Source: Bacillota bacterium (GTDB lineage: Bacteria; Bacillota; Clostridia; Peptostreptococcales; Anaerovoracaceae). From it: a stretch of 64,000 nt of DNA. Made by a program: the position numbers and the translations under genes. Where the stretch lies: contig JAAWDM010000055.1 in assembly GCA_022793795.1 (NCBI GenBank), positions 40,189 through 104,188 of the forward strand, in the 5' to 3' direction. Shown one piece after another: positions 28,101 through 38,585 of the stretch. Numbering within the stretch: the first letter of the stretch is position 1; each line of letters starts with the position of its first letter. A model generated the notes under the pieces. That model did not search any database. It was not told where the DNA came from and saw nothing but the letters and a program-made list of their open reading frames with translations.

Positions 28101-29051
28101 GTTCCATTTATTTTCCGAGGCAAAACATTTACAGCAAATGGTGGTGGTCTTTTCGTCGGTAATCAGCAGGGTAATCAAATAGTTGCCGCTGCGAATCACA
28201 CGGAAAGACTTTTTAAACAAAATCCCTTCTACAATGACCATACCTTGAGACGGATCAATATCCATCAGAGATACATTGGCATCCCCCACAATGTTGTGGC
28301 CCATGATTCGGTTTCCTTCTGCAGGAAGTTCTTTCTCCTTTCGCTTCCAGCCCCCTTTTCCACCAGTCTGACCACCGTTTCCGCTCTGACTGCCCTGGCC
28401 GCCGCCAGAGCCAAAGCCAAAATTCCCTGTCTCCTGATTTGGGGAAGAAGGGCTGCTGCCCAGGGCCTGACGCTGTTTGGCTGCCGCCTCTGCCTGGCGC
28501 TTTGCCTCCTCCATATCCTTCTTTTCACCTTCCACCATTTCTTCAAAGGTCTTTTCATAAAGTTCTTCGTTATTATGGAAAATCACTTTGGTCTCTATGG
28601 AAAATGTGTCCCTCAATAGATTTTCAAAAAGTTTTGCTACCTGTTGATTCAGCTGTTCTGTACTGAATTTTCCCAAGGCATAGATATCCAGCCTTCCATC
28701 CTGATACTGAAAATTATCGGTCTGAATGGTTTTGGTGATGGCCGTATATTCACCGTTCACAATATCGATCATATGAGGAATAAATAATCTCACAATATCC
28801 ATAGACCGCAAAATCACATTGTCATAATGAAAATGGAACTTTACACCATGGATTCCAGCCAGTTTGTGAATCAACTGGGCAGAAAGACGCTCCATATCCT
28901 GATAAGGCATAATAAAATCCAGTGTCATGTAAATGGATAGAATACCAGTCTCTTTCTGTATAGCTGCCCTATCGACTTCGTAATGAAAGGCGCTTTTTTC
29001 ATAATCTCCTATGGTTTCCCATTGGATGCCACTTTCAATTAAGCTTTTCAT
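25194..29051 (-). CDS. polC: PolC-type DNA polymerase III alpha subunit, apparently without the internal exonuclease domain
   Basis: [24 protein letters not shown] (PHP), [55 protein letters not shown], C-terminal QLCMF; 1285 aa. Confidence 0.95.
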   Translation of the reverse strand: [1285 protein letters not shown]

Positions 29052-29081
29052 CTATCTATGTAACCTCTCTACCAGCCCTTA

Positions 29082-30227
29082 TCAATGTTCTTTTCTCATC
29101 ACTTCGCCTGGCTTATACTCTTGATCGACAGCGCCCTCGCGAATGAGTTTCATCAAGGCAGATACAATGTCCTCTTCAAAAACTTTTCCCACAATTCGTC
29201 CCTTTGCAAAGAGCAAACCTCTTCCGTCTCCGCCGGCAACACCATAATCCGCTTCTTTGGCCTCGCCTGGGCCATTGACGCCACACCCCATGACTGCTAC
29301 TGTAATGGCTGGTCTGCCTTCCTTCTCCCACTCGGCTTCCAATTCTACCAACTGCTCCTCGATTTCTGTGGCCAATTTAGGCAAATCGATGCCGATTCTG
29401 CCACAGGTTGGACAGGATACCAGATTGATTGAGGATTTTCTAAGTCCCAGTCCCCCGAGAATTTCCTTGGCAAAATATACCTCCTCCACTGGATCTGCTG
29501 TCAAGGACACCCGCATGGTATCGCCGATTCCCTCCAGAAGCAAAGCTCCAATGCCCATAGCTGATTTCACCTTCCCTCGGTTTACAGTTCCTGCTTCTGT
29601 AATGCCGATATGAATGGGATGGTTCGTATTTGCAGCCAAAATTTTATGAGCCTGATAATTCATCTGTAGGTTGGAAGATTTTAAGGAAACCACCAGATTA
29701 TAGTAACCCATATCTTCAATCATCCTGAGGTTTTGCAGGGCGCTTTCCGCCATTCCCTCTGCAGAGACCTTTCCGTACTTCATGATGATATTCTGTTCCA
29801 AGGAGCCGGAATTAACCCCTACTCGAATGGGAATCTGATGTTCTTTTGCTGCCTTTACCACAGCCTTCACCTGCTCCCTATCCCCGATATTGCCCGGATT
29901 GATACGAATCTTGTCTGCACCGTTTTTAATTGCAGCAATGGCAAGACGATGATCGAAGTGAATATCCGCCACGATAGGAACCTTTGTAAACGGTTTAGAC
30001 GGACTTACTCCCTTTATATTGCTGATTCCCTTCAGATGTCCTAAAATCTGTGCCGCCTCTCTATCCGGAACTGCCATCCGAATAATCTGGCATCCTGCAT
30101 CCTCCAATCTAGCAATCTGTTCCCTGAGACCTTTTTCGTTTCTGGCGTCGACATTGGTCATGGACTGTATGGAAATAGGCGCGCCGCCTCCAATGGCCAC
30201 ATCACCGCAATAAACTCGTTTACTCAT
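29082..30227 (-). CDS. ispG: (E)-4-hydroxy-3-methylbut-2-enyl-diphosphate synthase
   Basis: GGGAPISIQSMTNVDARN; VADIHFDHRLAIAAI; IRINPGNIGD; SCPTCGRIGIDL; MGCGVNGPGEAKEADYG. Confidence 0.96.
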   Translation of the reverse strand: MSKRVYCGDVAIGGGAPISIQSMTNVDARNEKGLREQIARLEDAGCQIIRMAVPDREAAQILGHLKGISNIKGVSPSKPFTKVPIVADIHFDHRLAIAAIKNGADKIRINPGNIGDREQVKAVVKAAKEHQIPIRVGVNSGSLEQNIIMKYGKVSAEGMAESALQNLRMIEDMGYYNLVVSLKSSNLQMNYQAHKILAANTNHPIHIGITEAGTVNRGKVKSAMGIGALLLEGIGDTMRVSLTADPVEEVYFAKEILGGLGLRKSSINLVSCPTCGRIGIDLPKLATEIEEQLVELEAEWEKEGRPAITVAVMGCGVNGPGEAKEADYGVAGGDGRGLLFAKGRIVGKVFEEDIVSALMKLIREGAVDQEYKPGEVMRKEH

Positions 30228-30239
30228 CTTTGGTTCTCC

Positions 30240-31274
30240 TTAAAAAAAGATTCTTGTTATATCATTAAAAGTCACATAGACCATCAAACACATGAGCAGC
30301 GCTAAACCAACGAAATGAATGGTTCCCTCCACTCTTTCACTGACCTTCTTTCCTGTAATCATGGTAAACAGCACGAATATGATTCGGCCTCCATCCAATG
30401 CTGGAAGAGGAAGCATATTGATTATGGCCAGATTGACACAGATTAGAGCTGTCAAAAATCCATAATACCAGAAACCGAGGGTCTGGGTTTCTCCCACCAT
30501 CTTTACCATGCCTACTGGCCCTGTCAGTTCCTTGGGGCTGGCCTGCCCACTAAACAACATACCCAGAGATTCAAACATAAGCTTTACGATGTTCCATGTG
30601 GATTCACAGCCGCCGATGACCGCCTTCACTGGACTGTGAGAAATCTTAGAGGTAATGCCAATAACATACCGCTTCTCACCATCCACTTCCTGTATCTGTG
30701 GGCTTACCTGTATCTCTTTGTTTTCGCCATCTCTTTCTATCAGCAGATTGACTGATTCGTCTGTATCAGGCATGGCTGCTATCACATCGTTCCAGCTTTC
30801 CGTTTCTGTGCCGTCTACTGCTATAATCTCATCTCCCGCCATCAGTCCAGCAGCCTCTGCCGGCCCACCTGCTGCAATCTCTCCAATTCGATTGGTAGTA
30901 AATCCAGAAATCCCAAGGACTAACGACATGACCAGGATTGCACATAAGATATTCATAACGGAGCCAGCTGCAAGAACTACAATCCTCTGCCAAGGTTTCT
31001 TTTGGGAAAAGGCTCTAGGATCTACCGCCACTGGCCGGCCATCCGCCTCGTCCTCACTGCCATCTTCCCCTTCCATGGCGCAAAAACCTCCAATGGGAAA
31101 CAGTCTGATGGAATACAGAGTCTCCCTCCCCTGCTTCTTCCATATGGTCGGCCCCATACCAAAGGCAAACTCATTGACCTTTACACCCATTTTTTTCGCT
31201 GCAATAAAATGACCCAGTTCATGAGGAAAGATCATAATGCAAAAAAGTAGAATTGCAAGTAACGCTGTTTTCAT
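30240..31274 (-). CDS. rseP: Site-2 (RseP-type) intramembrane metalloprotease
   Basis: IFPHELGHFIAAKKMGVKVNEFAFGMGP; PDZ region; NLAIINMLPLPALDGGRI. Confidence 0.93.
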   Translation of the reverse strand: MKTALLAILLFCIMIFPHELGHFIAAKKMGVKVNEFAFGMGPTIWKKQGRETLYSIRLFPIGGFCAMEGEDGSEDEADGRPVAVDPRAFSQKKPWQRIVVLAAGSVMNILCAILVMSLVLGISGFTTNRIGEIAAGGPAEAAGLMAGDEIIAVDGTETESWNDVIAAMPDTDESVNLLIERDGENKEIQVSPQIQEVDGEKRYVIGITSKISHSPVKAVIGGCESTWNIVKLMFESLGMLFSGQASPKELTGPVGMVKMVGETQTLGFWYYGFLTALICVNLAIINMLPLPALDGGRIIFVLFTMITGKKVSERVEGTIHFVGLALLMCLMVYVTFNDITRIFF

Positions 31275-31286
31275 AAATCCCCTTTC

Positions 31287-32474
31287 TCAGTTCCGTGTTG
31301 CAGCAGCCATCAGATAAGTCATCTCTCTGATTTCCCGATCCACCTGCAGGACTTCTTCCAGACCTGGCTGGGAAATGGGCTGATGCCGCTCAAGAACCTT
31401 CTCTAAAATGTCTTGAATGTCTATAAATCTTATCTTCCCTTGTAAGAACAGTTCTACAAGGACTTCGTTGGCCCCATTCATGGCCGCCGGATAGCTGTCT
31501 CCTGCCAGAGAGGCCTGGTAGGCCAAATCTATACACCGAAACACCTTAGGATCAGGCCGTTCAAAGGTCAGATGGCTGGCTGCATCAAAGAAATCCAGGC
31601 CCGCCTGTTGTTCCTGTGCCGTCAGTCTATTTGGATAGGCTAAGGCCAATCCAATGGGAATCCCCATATCCGGCACGCCCAACTGTGCAATCACAGAAGT
31701 ATCCATAAATTCCACCATGGAGTGTACGATGCTCTGGGGATGTACCAGAATTTCAATATCTGACACTGGCACATCAAAAAGCCACTTGGCTTCGATGACC
31801 TCAAGGCCTTTATTCATCATGGTGGCAGAATCGATGGTAATCTTTCGCCCCATGTTCCACTTAGGATGCTTTAGCGCCTGTTCCAAGGTTACCTGCTCCA
31901 ACTGCTCCCTTGTAAAGCCGCGAAAGGGCCCCCCTGAAGCCGTCAGTAAAATCCGTTTTATGGGTCTATTTTGGTTTCCTTCCAAACATTGAAAAATGGC
32001 GCTGTGTTCGCTATCCACAGGCAAAATCTTTACGCCCTGTCTACGGGCCGCCTCCATGACCATATGTCCCCCTGTTACCAAGGTCTCCTTATTGGCCAAA
32101 GCGATATCCTTCCCCGCCTCAATGGCCGCCATGGTGGGTACCAATCCGCTGATGCCCATAAGTGCATTTAATATCATCTGACAATCGCTATGAATGGCTA
32201 CAGTCTTAAGTCCCTCTTGCCCCCAGAGAATCTCCGTTTGGTTGCAGGCCTCCCTATCCATGGCTTTTACCATCTCTTTTAGTTCTGGAACATCCTCCTG
32301 TCTGCCGCATACTGCAATAACTGGGCGATAGGTTACAATCTGCTCTGCCAGCAGCTTAATATTTTTCCCGCATGAAAGAGCCGTCACCTGAAATTTCTCT
32401 GGATGTGCCTTTACAATGTCAAGAGTCTGGGCGCCAATGGAGCCGGTGCTTCCCAAAACAGCCAGTTTTTTCAT
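31287..32474 (-). CDS. dxr: 1-deoxy-D-xylulose-5-phosphate reductoisomerase
   Basis: MKKLAVLGSTGSIGAQTLDIV; GKDIALANKETLVTGG; LPVDSEHSAIFQCLEG; HPKWNMGRKITIDSATMMNKGLEVIEA. Confidence 0.97.
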   Translation of the reverse strand: MKKLAVLGSTGSIGAQTLDIVKAHPEKFQVTALSCGKNIKLLAEQIVTYRPVIAVCGRQEDVPELKEMVKAMDREACNQTEILWGQEGLKTVAIHSDCQMILNALMGISGLVPTMAAIEAGKDIALANKETLVTGGHMVMEAARRQGVKILPVDSEHSAIFQCLEGNQNRPIKRILLTASGGPFRGFTREQLEQVTLEQALKHPKWNMGRKITIDSATMMNKGLEVIEAKWLFDVPVSDIEILVHPQSIVHSMVEFMDTSVIAQLGVPDMGIPIGLALAYPNRLTAQEQQAGLDFFDAASHLTFERPDPKVFRCIDLAYQASLAGDSYPAAMNGANEVLVELFLQGKIRFIDIQDILEKVLERHQPISQPGLEEVLQVDREIREMTYLMAAATRN

Positions 32475-32497
32475 AAGTCTTTCCTCCGCTCCATGGT

Positions 32498-33280
32498 CTA
32501 ATAAAGTACAAACTGCATGGTATAGTAGATAAACGGCGCAGTGAATAACACGCTGTCAAACCGATCTAAAATGCCTCCGTGACCAGGAATCAGATTTCCA
32601 TAATCCTTAATTCCCATCTGCCGTTTAATGGCCGAGGCTGACAAGTCTCCTAGCTGGGCTGCAATGCTGCCCGAAAGGCCGATGACCGCGCACTGCCATA
32701 ACATACCGTCCACCAGGAAATAGCCAAAAAGACCGCAAAACACCATGCTGCTTATGGTTCCCCCCACTGCCCCTTCGATACTCTTCTTAGGACTTAGTTT
32801 CGGACAAAGCTTATGTTTTCCCAGCGCCATACCGGTAAAATAGGCCATGACGTCAGTGCCAAAGGCTGCCAAGAATACCAGCCATATGAGTATTCTATGT
32901 ACAGACTGGTCGATCAATACGATGTGATAGGAAAAAAATACCACATACATAATTCCCAGCAAGGTTGATGTCATATCCTCAATTTTTCGCTCCTCTACAT
33001 TGAAACCATAAAGGAGACATGCCATGACGCAAACTGCCATCCAAAAGAGCAAAAGGGTCTGATTTTCCGGCGCCAGAATGTGAATGGCATATAGTCCGGC
33101 AATCGATGCAAAGCCGATAGGTTTACATGGCTTTACACCTGTGGCTTCAAAGCCGTGATACAGTTCGTGAATTCCCATAGCCGCCACTAAAATCGCGGCT
33201 CCCATGAGCCAGTATCCGCCCAAGTAGACCAATATGAGCAAGGGCAGCATGACACATGCTGAAATGATTCTTGTTTTCAT
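32498..33280 (-). CDS. cdsA: Phosphatidate cytidylyltransferase
   Basis: GLSGSIAAQLGDLSASAIKRQMGIKDYGNLIPGHGGILDRFDSVLFTAPFIYY. Confidence 0.95.
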   Translation of the reverse strand: MKTRIISACVMLPLLILVYLGGYWLMGAAILVAAMGIHELYHGFEATGVKPCKPIGFASIAGLYAIHILAPENQTLLLFWMAVCVMACLLYGFNVEERKIEDMTSTLLGIMYVVFFSYHIVLIDQSVHRILIWLVFLAAFGTDVMAYFTGMALGKHKLCPKLSPKKSIEGAVGGTISSMVFCGLFGYFLVDGMLWQCAVIGLSGSIAAQLGDLSASAIKRQMGIKDYGNLIPGHGGILDRFDSVLFTAPFIYYTMQFVLY

Positions 33281-33319
33281 AGTATACCTCTTTTCCTCCC
33301 CGCAATCACCTGCGATGAT

Positions 33320-34054
33320 CTAACGTCCACCAAACCGACGCTTTCTCCCTGCAAAGGCTCTGACGATGTGTTCAAACTCCTCTGGCGTAAAGTCGGGCCA
33401 TAAACTGTCTGTAAAGGCCAGTTCGCTATATGCGCTCTGCCACAACAGAAAATTAGAAAGCCGCTCCTCACCGCTGGTTCTGATAATCAAATCTGGGTCA
33501 GGCAGGTTGTCGTTTTCTTCTCCTGTGTACAGGTACCTGCTGATGGTCTCCTCTGTAATGGTATCCACCTTTAACGTTCCAGCCGCTACCTGACTGCTGA
33601 TCTCTTTGACTGCTTGAAGGATTTCCCTCCTACCTCCATAGTTGAGGGCAATATTAAACTGTAAGCCCTGATTATCCTTAGTGGTGTCAAGAGCTTTTTC
33701 AATGCTTTTCACCGCTGCATCAGGAATCTCTGTATAGTCGCCAAGGATTCGCACTTTCACCTGATTTTCATGAAGTTCTGCAAGTTCGCTGGCCACGTAT
33801 TTCACTAAAAGATTGAAGATACCCCCTACCTCTTCTTTGGAGCGTTTCCAATTCTCCGTAGAAAAAGCATAGACTGTCAAATATTTGACGCCTATGATAT
33901 CTGCTCTCTTGATAATTTCCTTCATGGCCAGCATACCTGCGTTATGACCTGCCAATTTAGGTATGCCCCGCTTTTCTGCCCAGCGTCCGTTTCCATCCAT
34001 AATGACGGCCACATGACGGGGCATAGCTGGCAATGAGGTTACTGCCTGTGTCAT
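33320..34054 (-). CDS. uppS: Isoprenyl (undecaprenyl-diphosphate) synthase
   Basis: MPRHVAVIMDGNGRWAEKRGIPKLAGHNAG; YAFSTENWKR; PDPDLIIRTSGEERLSNFLLWQSAYSEL. Confidence 0.96.
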   Translation of the reverse strand: MTQAVTSLPAMPRHVAVIMDGNGRWAEKRGIPKLAGHNAGMLAMKEIIKRADIIGVKYLTVYAFSTENWKRSKEEVGGIFNLLVKYVASELAELHENQVKVRILGDYTEIPDAAVKSIEKALDTTKDNQGLQFNIALNYGGRREILQAVKEISSQVAAGTLKVDTITEETISRYLYTGEENDNLPDPDLIIRTSGEERLSNFLLWQSAYSELAFTDSLWPDFTPEEFEHIVRAFAGRKRRFGGR

Positions 34055-34184
34055 ATTGGTTCCTTCCTTTAACCCAAACAATGTGGCTGCCAAAGGAGCA
34101 GCCACATTTGATTCTACATTTTCATTCTGTTCGCCTCATTATTATTATAAGGCGTTTTTGTGATTTTACCCACAATACCTAGCC

Positions 34185-34739
34185 TTAAACCTCTAAAATT
34201 TCTTTTTCCTTGTTTGCCACAATATCGTCGATTTCCTTAGAGGTCTTATCTGTGGCCTTCTGTACGTCATCCAATGCTTTTTTCAGATCATCTTCCGTGA
34301 TTTCATTGTTCTTTTCCAGTTTCTTTAAAGCATCGTTGGCGTCTCTTCTCAGGTTACGAATGGCTACCTTGCTTTCTTCTCCCATCTTCTTTACAGTCTT
34401 GGTCAACTCTTTTCTTCTATCCTCTGTGACCGGTGGAATGACCAGTCTGACACATTTGCCGTCATTAGATGGATTGATTCCAATGTTTGCAATGTTGATG
34501 GCTTTTTCAATCTCGCCGATGGACTTTGGGTCGAATGGTGAGATTAACAGCGTTCTTGGATCAGGTACAGAGATATTGGAAAGATTTTTCAGCGGAGTCG
34601 GCGTGCCGTAATACTCTACCACTACCTTATCCAACAGCGCTGGATTGGCCCGTCCCGCTCTCACGGTATTCAAATCTTCTTTCAATACGAAAATAGTTTT
34701 TTTACTTCTTTCTTCCAGATTCTTCTTGATGGTTTCCAT
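34185..34739 (-). CDS. frr: Ribosome recycling factor
   Basis: LNTVRAGRANPALLDKVVVEYYGTPTPLKNLSNISVPDPRTLLISPFD. Confidence 0.97.
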   Translation of the reverse strand: METIKKNLEERSKKTIFVLKEDLNTVRAGRANPALLDKVVVEYYGTPTPLKNLSNISVPDPRTLLISPFDPKSIGEIEKAINIANIGINPSNDGKCVRLVIPPVTEDRRKELTKTVKKMGEESKVAIRNLRRDANDALKKLEKNNEITEDDLKKALDDVQKATDKTSKEIDDIVANKEKEILEV

Positions 34740-34775
34740 CTTGATTTTCCTCCTGTTTTTTCATTTTCCTCAATT

Positions 34776-35025
34776 TACCCTCGACCCCCAAAAGCGCACA
34801 CGCCTTGAGGCGGCTGTTTGCAGCGCTTTTATCGTTATCTTCGCCTTGCATACTCCAGCATGCGCGTCTCATCTGCCTCGAAATTCCCGCAAACATCACG
34901 CTGAAAGGTCAAGAAGTAAGGCGCAAACAGGCTGGCGTACTGGATGTACGGTAGTTTGTTTGAACGCATCAACCAGTGCGAATGTGTCGGTTCAAAACCG
35001 TGTGTGTCTTTGGGGGCCGAGGGTA
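34776..35025. mobile_element. MITE-like element between frr and pyrH
   Basis: 27-bp imperfect terminal inverted repeats TACCCTCGACCCCCAAAAGCGCACACG (34776-34802) / CGTGTGTGTCTTTGGGGGCCGAGGGTA (34999-35025); no credible coding content. Confidence 0.6.
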
Positions 35026-35050
35026 TTTTTACTGGCTTATATCTAATTCC

Positions 35051-35845
<795 letters not shown>

Positions 35846-35908
35846 TCATCACAGGTCATGATTCAATGAACGCTTCCTTGCGGCAACGCCGGCGCTCATA
35901 TCGCTACG

Positions 35909-35944
35909 TCAAAAGAGCGCATCTCATTGCGTTCATTATACCAT
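35909..35944 (-). promoter_or_regulatory. Promoter-like direct repeat copy 2 upstream of pyrH
   Basis: TCAAAAGAGCGCATCTCATTGCGTTCATTATACCAT; 31/36 identical to copy 1, 110 bp away, same TGGTATAAT on the minus strand. Confidence 0.5.
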
Positions 35945-36098
35945 ATTACCCCATACCGACGAAAGTCGTTTATCAACTTTTCATTAAAATATTTTTGGTA
36001 TCTAAATCTAAAGAAAAATTTAACATTTCTTTAATCCCCTCTTTATATCTATCCACCATAATAGTTTACAACATTCTAACATTTTACGGAGGTAAGTC

Positions 36099-36662
36099 AT
36101 GTTACAATTTCTCATACAATTTATCAAACATCCAAGAAAAATCGGCGCTATTGCTCCCAGCGGCGTGTCTTTGGCCCAAAAAATGATGGAGCCCATCGAT
36201 TTTACCAAGGCCCGCTGCATTACAGAATATGGCCCAGGCACTGGTTCTTTTACCGACGAACTTATCAGAGAAAAAAGGCCGGAAACCTGTCTTCTTCTAA
36301 TTGAGCAGAACCCAACCTTTTGCAAATTGCTCCGCGATAAATACCAGAGCCAGCCCAACGTTCATATCATTGAAGGTACTGCTGCAGATATAAACTTGTA
36401 TTTATCCCTCCACGGGTTTTCCAATGCGGACTATATTGTCTCTGGCCTGCCCTTCACCTCTCTTCCTGAAAAAATATCCAGTTCTATTCTCTCTGCTACC
36501 AAACAGGCCATTGGAGAAGAAGGCGCCTTTATCACCTTCCAATATAGCCTGGTTAAAAAGCATTTTTTTGAAACTCATTTTACGATTGTCCATATGCTGC
36601 GGGAATTACATAACCTTCCACCAGCCTATGTGCTGGTTATGAAGTCTTGCGACCCCAGATAA
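36099..36662 (+). CDS. SAM-dependent methyltransferase (rRNA adenine dimethylase / phospholipid N-methyltransferase-like)
   Basis: FIKHPRKIGAIAPSGVSLAQKMMEPIDFTKARCITEYGPGTGSFTDELI; ADYIVSGLPFTSLP. Confidence 0.8.
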   Translation: MLQFLIQFIKHPRKIGAIAPSGVSLAQKMMEPIDFTKARCITEYGPGTGSFTDELIREKRPETCLLLIEQNPTFCKLLRDKYQSQPNVHIIEGTAADINLYLSLHGFSNADYIVSGLPFTSLPEKISSSILSATKQAIGEEGAFITFQYSLVKKHFFETHFTIVHMLRELHNLPPAYVLVMKSCDPR

Positions 36663-36681
36663 TTCTGTGATATACTGATGA

Positions 36682-36723
36682 TACCCTTGCCCCCAAAGCA
36701 CGCACCTTTGTCAATCGAGGGTA
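36682..36723. repeat. Short remnant related to the 34776-35025 element
   Basis: TACCCTTGCCCCCAAAGCACGCACCTTTGTCAATCGAGGGTA: one TIR-like end plus TCGAGGGTA opposite end. Confidence 0.5.
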
Positions 36724-36739
36724 GAGGGAGGATTTCTCT

Positions 36740-38536
36740 ATGCCAGACGAATATATTTTAATTGTAGACGATGATGCAGACATCCGCAATCTTTTAGGCA
36801 TCTATTTAAAAAACGAAGGCTATCCCTTTATCAAGTGCGCCAGTGCTGAGGAGGCCTTGGAGATACTGGCTCATCATAATATCTCGCTGATTCTTTTGGA
36901 CGTGATGCTTCCAGACATAAACGGTATCCAGGCCTGTCTGAAAATTCGCGAAACGAAAAAAATGCCGATCATCTTTATTTCTGCCAAAGTAGAAGATTTA
37001 GACATTGTGGAGGGGTTAATGGCTGGCGGCGACGATTATGTGACCAAACCCTTTCATCCTGTTCAGCTCATGTCTCGCATCAAAGCCCAACTTCGCCGCT
37101 ATAGACAGTATAATGAAAACCAGCAGGAAGACAGCGCCTTAGAATATGATGGCTTATTGTTAAACCCTATCAGCAGAGAAGTGTGGGTCTGTGGGGATGT
37201 AAAGCAATATCTGACCATCAATCTGGTTGGCGGCATTATCATCGGTCTCATTGGGGCCTGGTTAATTCTTATGGAGGGTCGAATTCTTACCAATTACCTC
37301 TTCACTAACACCCCAACATACACACCACTTCTTTCTATTCTTTTTTTCCTTATGGCTGCGACAGTATTTATCTTTATTCTCAAATTCTTTCTCTCTCGCA
37401 AAACCAATAGACTTATGGTTTATACCTTTCTTTCTGTCATCATTGCCTTAGGCGTGGTATATCTGCTTCTTATGGCTGTTTGCGCTTTACTCTTTTACTG
37501 GATTGAGCCTGACCATATACAGACTTTTTTCAACTCAGAATTTGCTTCCAGCGGTATGGGAATTTTCTTGCAAAGCAACGGCCTTATTCTTTTTCTTTTA
37601 TGTTTAGTGCTGTTGTTCTTTTTCGTATTTTCTTGGCTCATTCGAAACAAAGTAAAATATATTCTTCACATTACCAATGAAGTCAAGGATATGGAAAAGC
37701 AAGGTTTCGGCAAAACCATAAAGGTAGTCGGACGGGACGAATTGGCCGACCTGGCTGGCAGTATCAATCATATGTCCCTTGAACTTCACAAAAAAATTCT
37801 GTTGGAGAAAGAAATCGAAAATCAAAAGAATCAGTTAATCACCAATGTATCCCATGATTTGAGAAGTCCTTTGACCTCCGTAATGGGTTATGTGGATTTA
37901 CTAAAGAAGGGTGACTATACCAGTCCCACAGAATATACAGAATATCTGTCTATTATTGATCGCAGGCTTCACGGACTAAACACTTTAATCAATGAACTTT
38001 TTGAGTTAACCAAACTACGTGAAATGGATAACGCATTAAAGAAAGCGCCAGGCGACTTAACGGCCCTTCTTCGTCACATCGATTTAGAAAATTCTGTTTT
38101 ACTTAGACAAAAAGGCTTTTCCCTTCTATCTGATTTCCAGTCAGATACTCTGACCATGGAACTGGACAGCGAAAGGTTTGCCCGTGCAATCCAAAATCTC
38201 TTCGATAATGTGATAAAATATGGACGTCCCGATACAGAAGTACATTTTGCCGCTTAGCCTTCAGAAAATACCTTTCATATCTGTCTAACCAACATGCTAC
38301 AAAAAGATAGGGCTATCGATGTAGACCATCTATTTGACCGCTTCTATAAGGAAGACACCGCCAGAAGCGACAGTCAGAGTTCTGGCTTAGGCCTTGCCAT
38401 TGCCAAGCGAATCATCCAGCTTCACGACGGAACCATTGAGGTCATGCTATCCGGCGAAGAAATCACCTTTCACATCGCCCTCCCCTTGTCAGATTGTTCC
38501 TATCGTGATACAATGGCAGATGTCCGCCAATATTGA
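36740..38536 (+). pseudogene. Decayed two-component system: response regulator receiver fused to histidine kinase, with in-frame TAG
   Basis: Receiver domain, truncated winged helix, then TM segments, HisKA (NVSHDLRSPLTSVMGYVDLL) and HATPase; TAG at 38255-38257; the same frame continues as [44 protein letters not shown] to 38536. Confidence 0.85.
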
Positions 38537-38585
38537 CACATTTACGAATTCTGCCTTGGATTTCAGGCAGTCAAAAGGAGAAAAC

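Noticed and set aside
34645-35046. 133-aa plus-strand ORF across the frr-pyrH gap
   Set aside because: Overlaps frr antisense and the MITE-like element; composition does not resemble a protein.
38255-38257. In-frame TAG as possible pyrrolysine or programmed readthrough
   Set aside because: Histidine kinases are not known Pyl proteins, and the gene also carries an RR-HK fusion with a truncated DNA-binding domain; decay is more likely.
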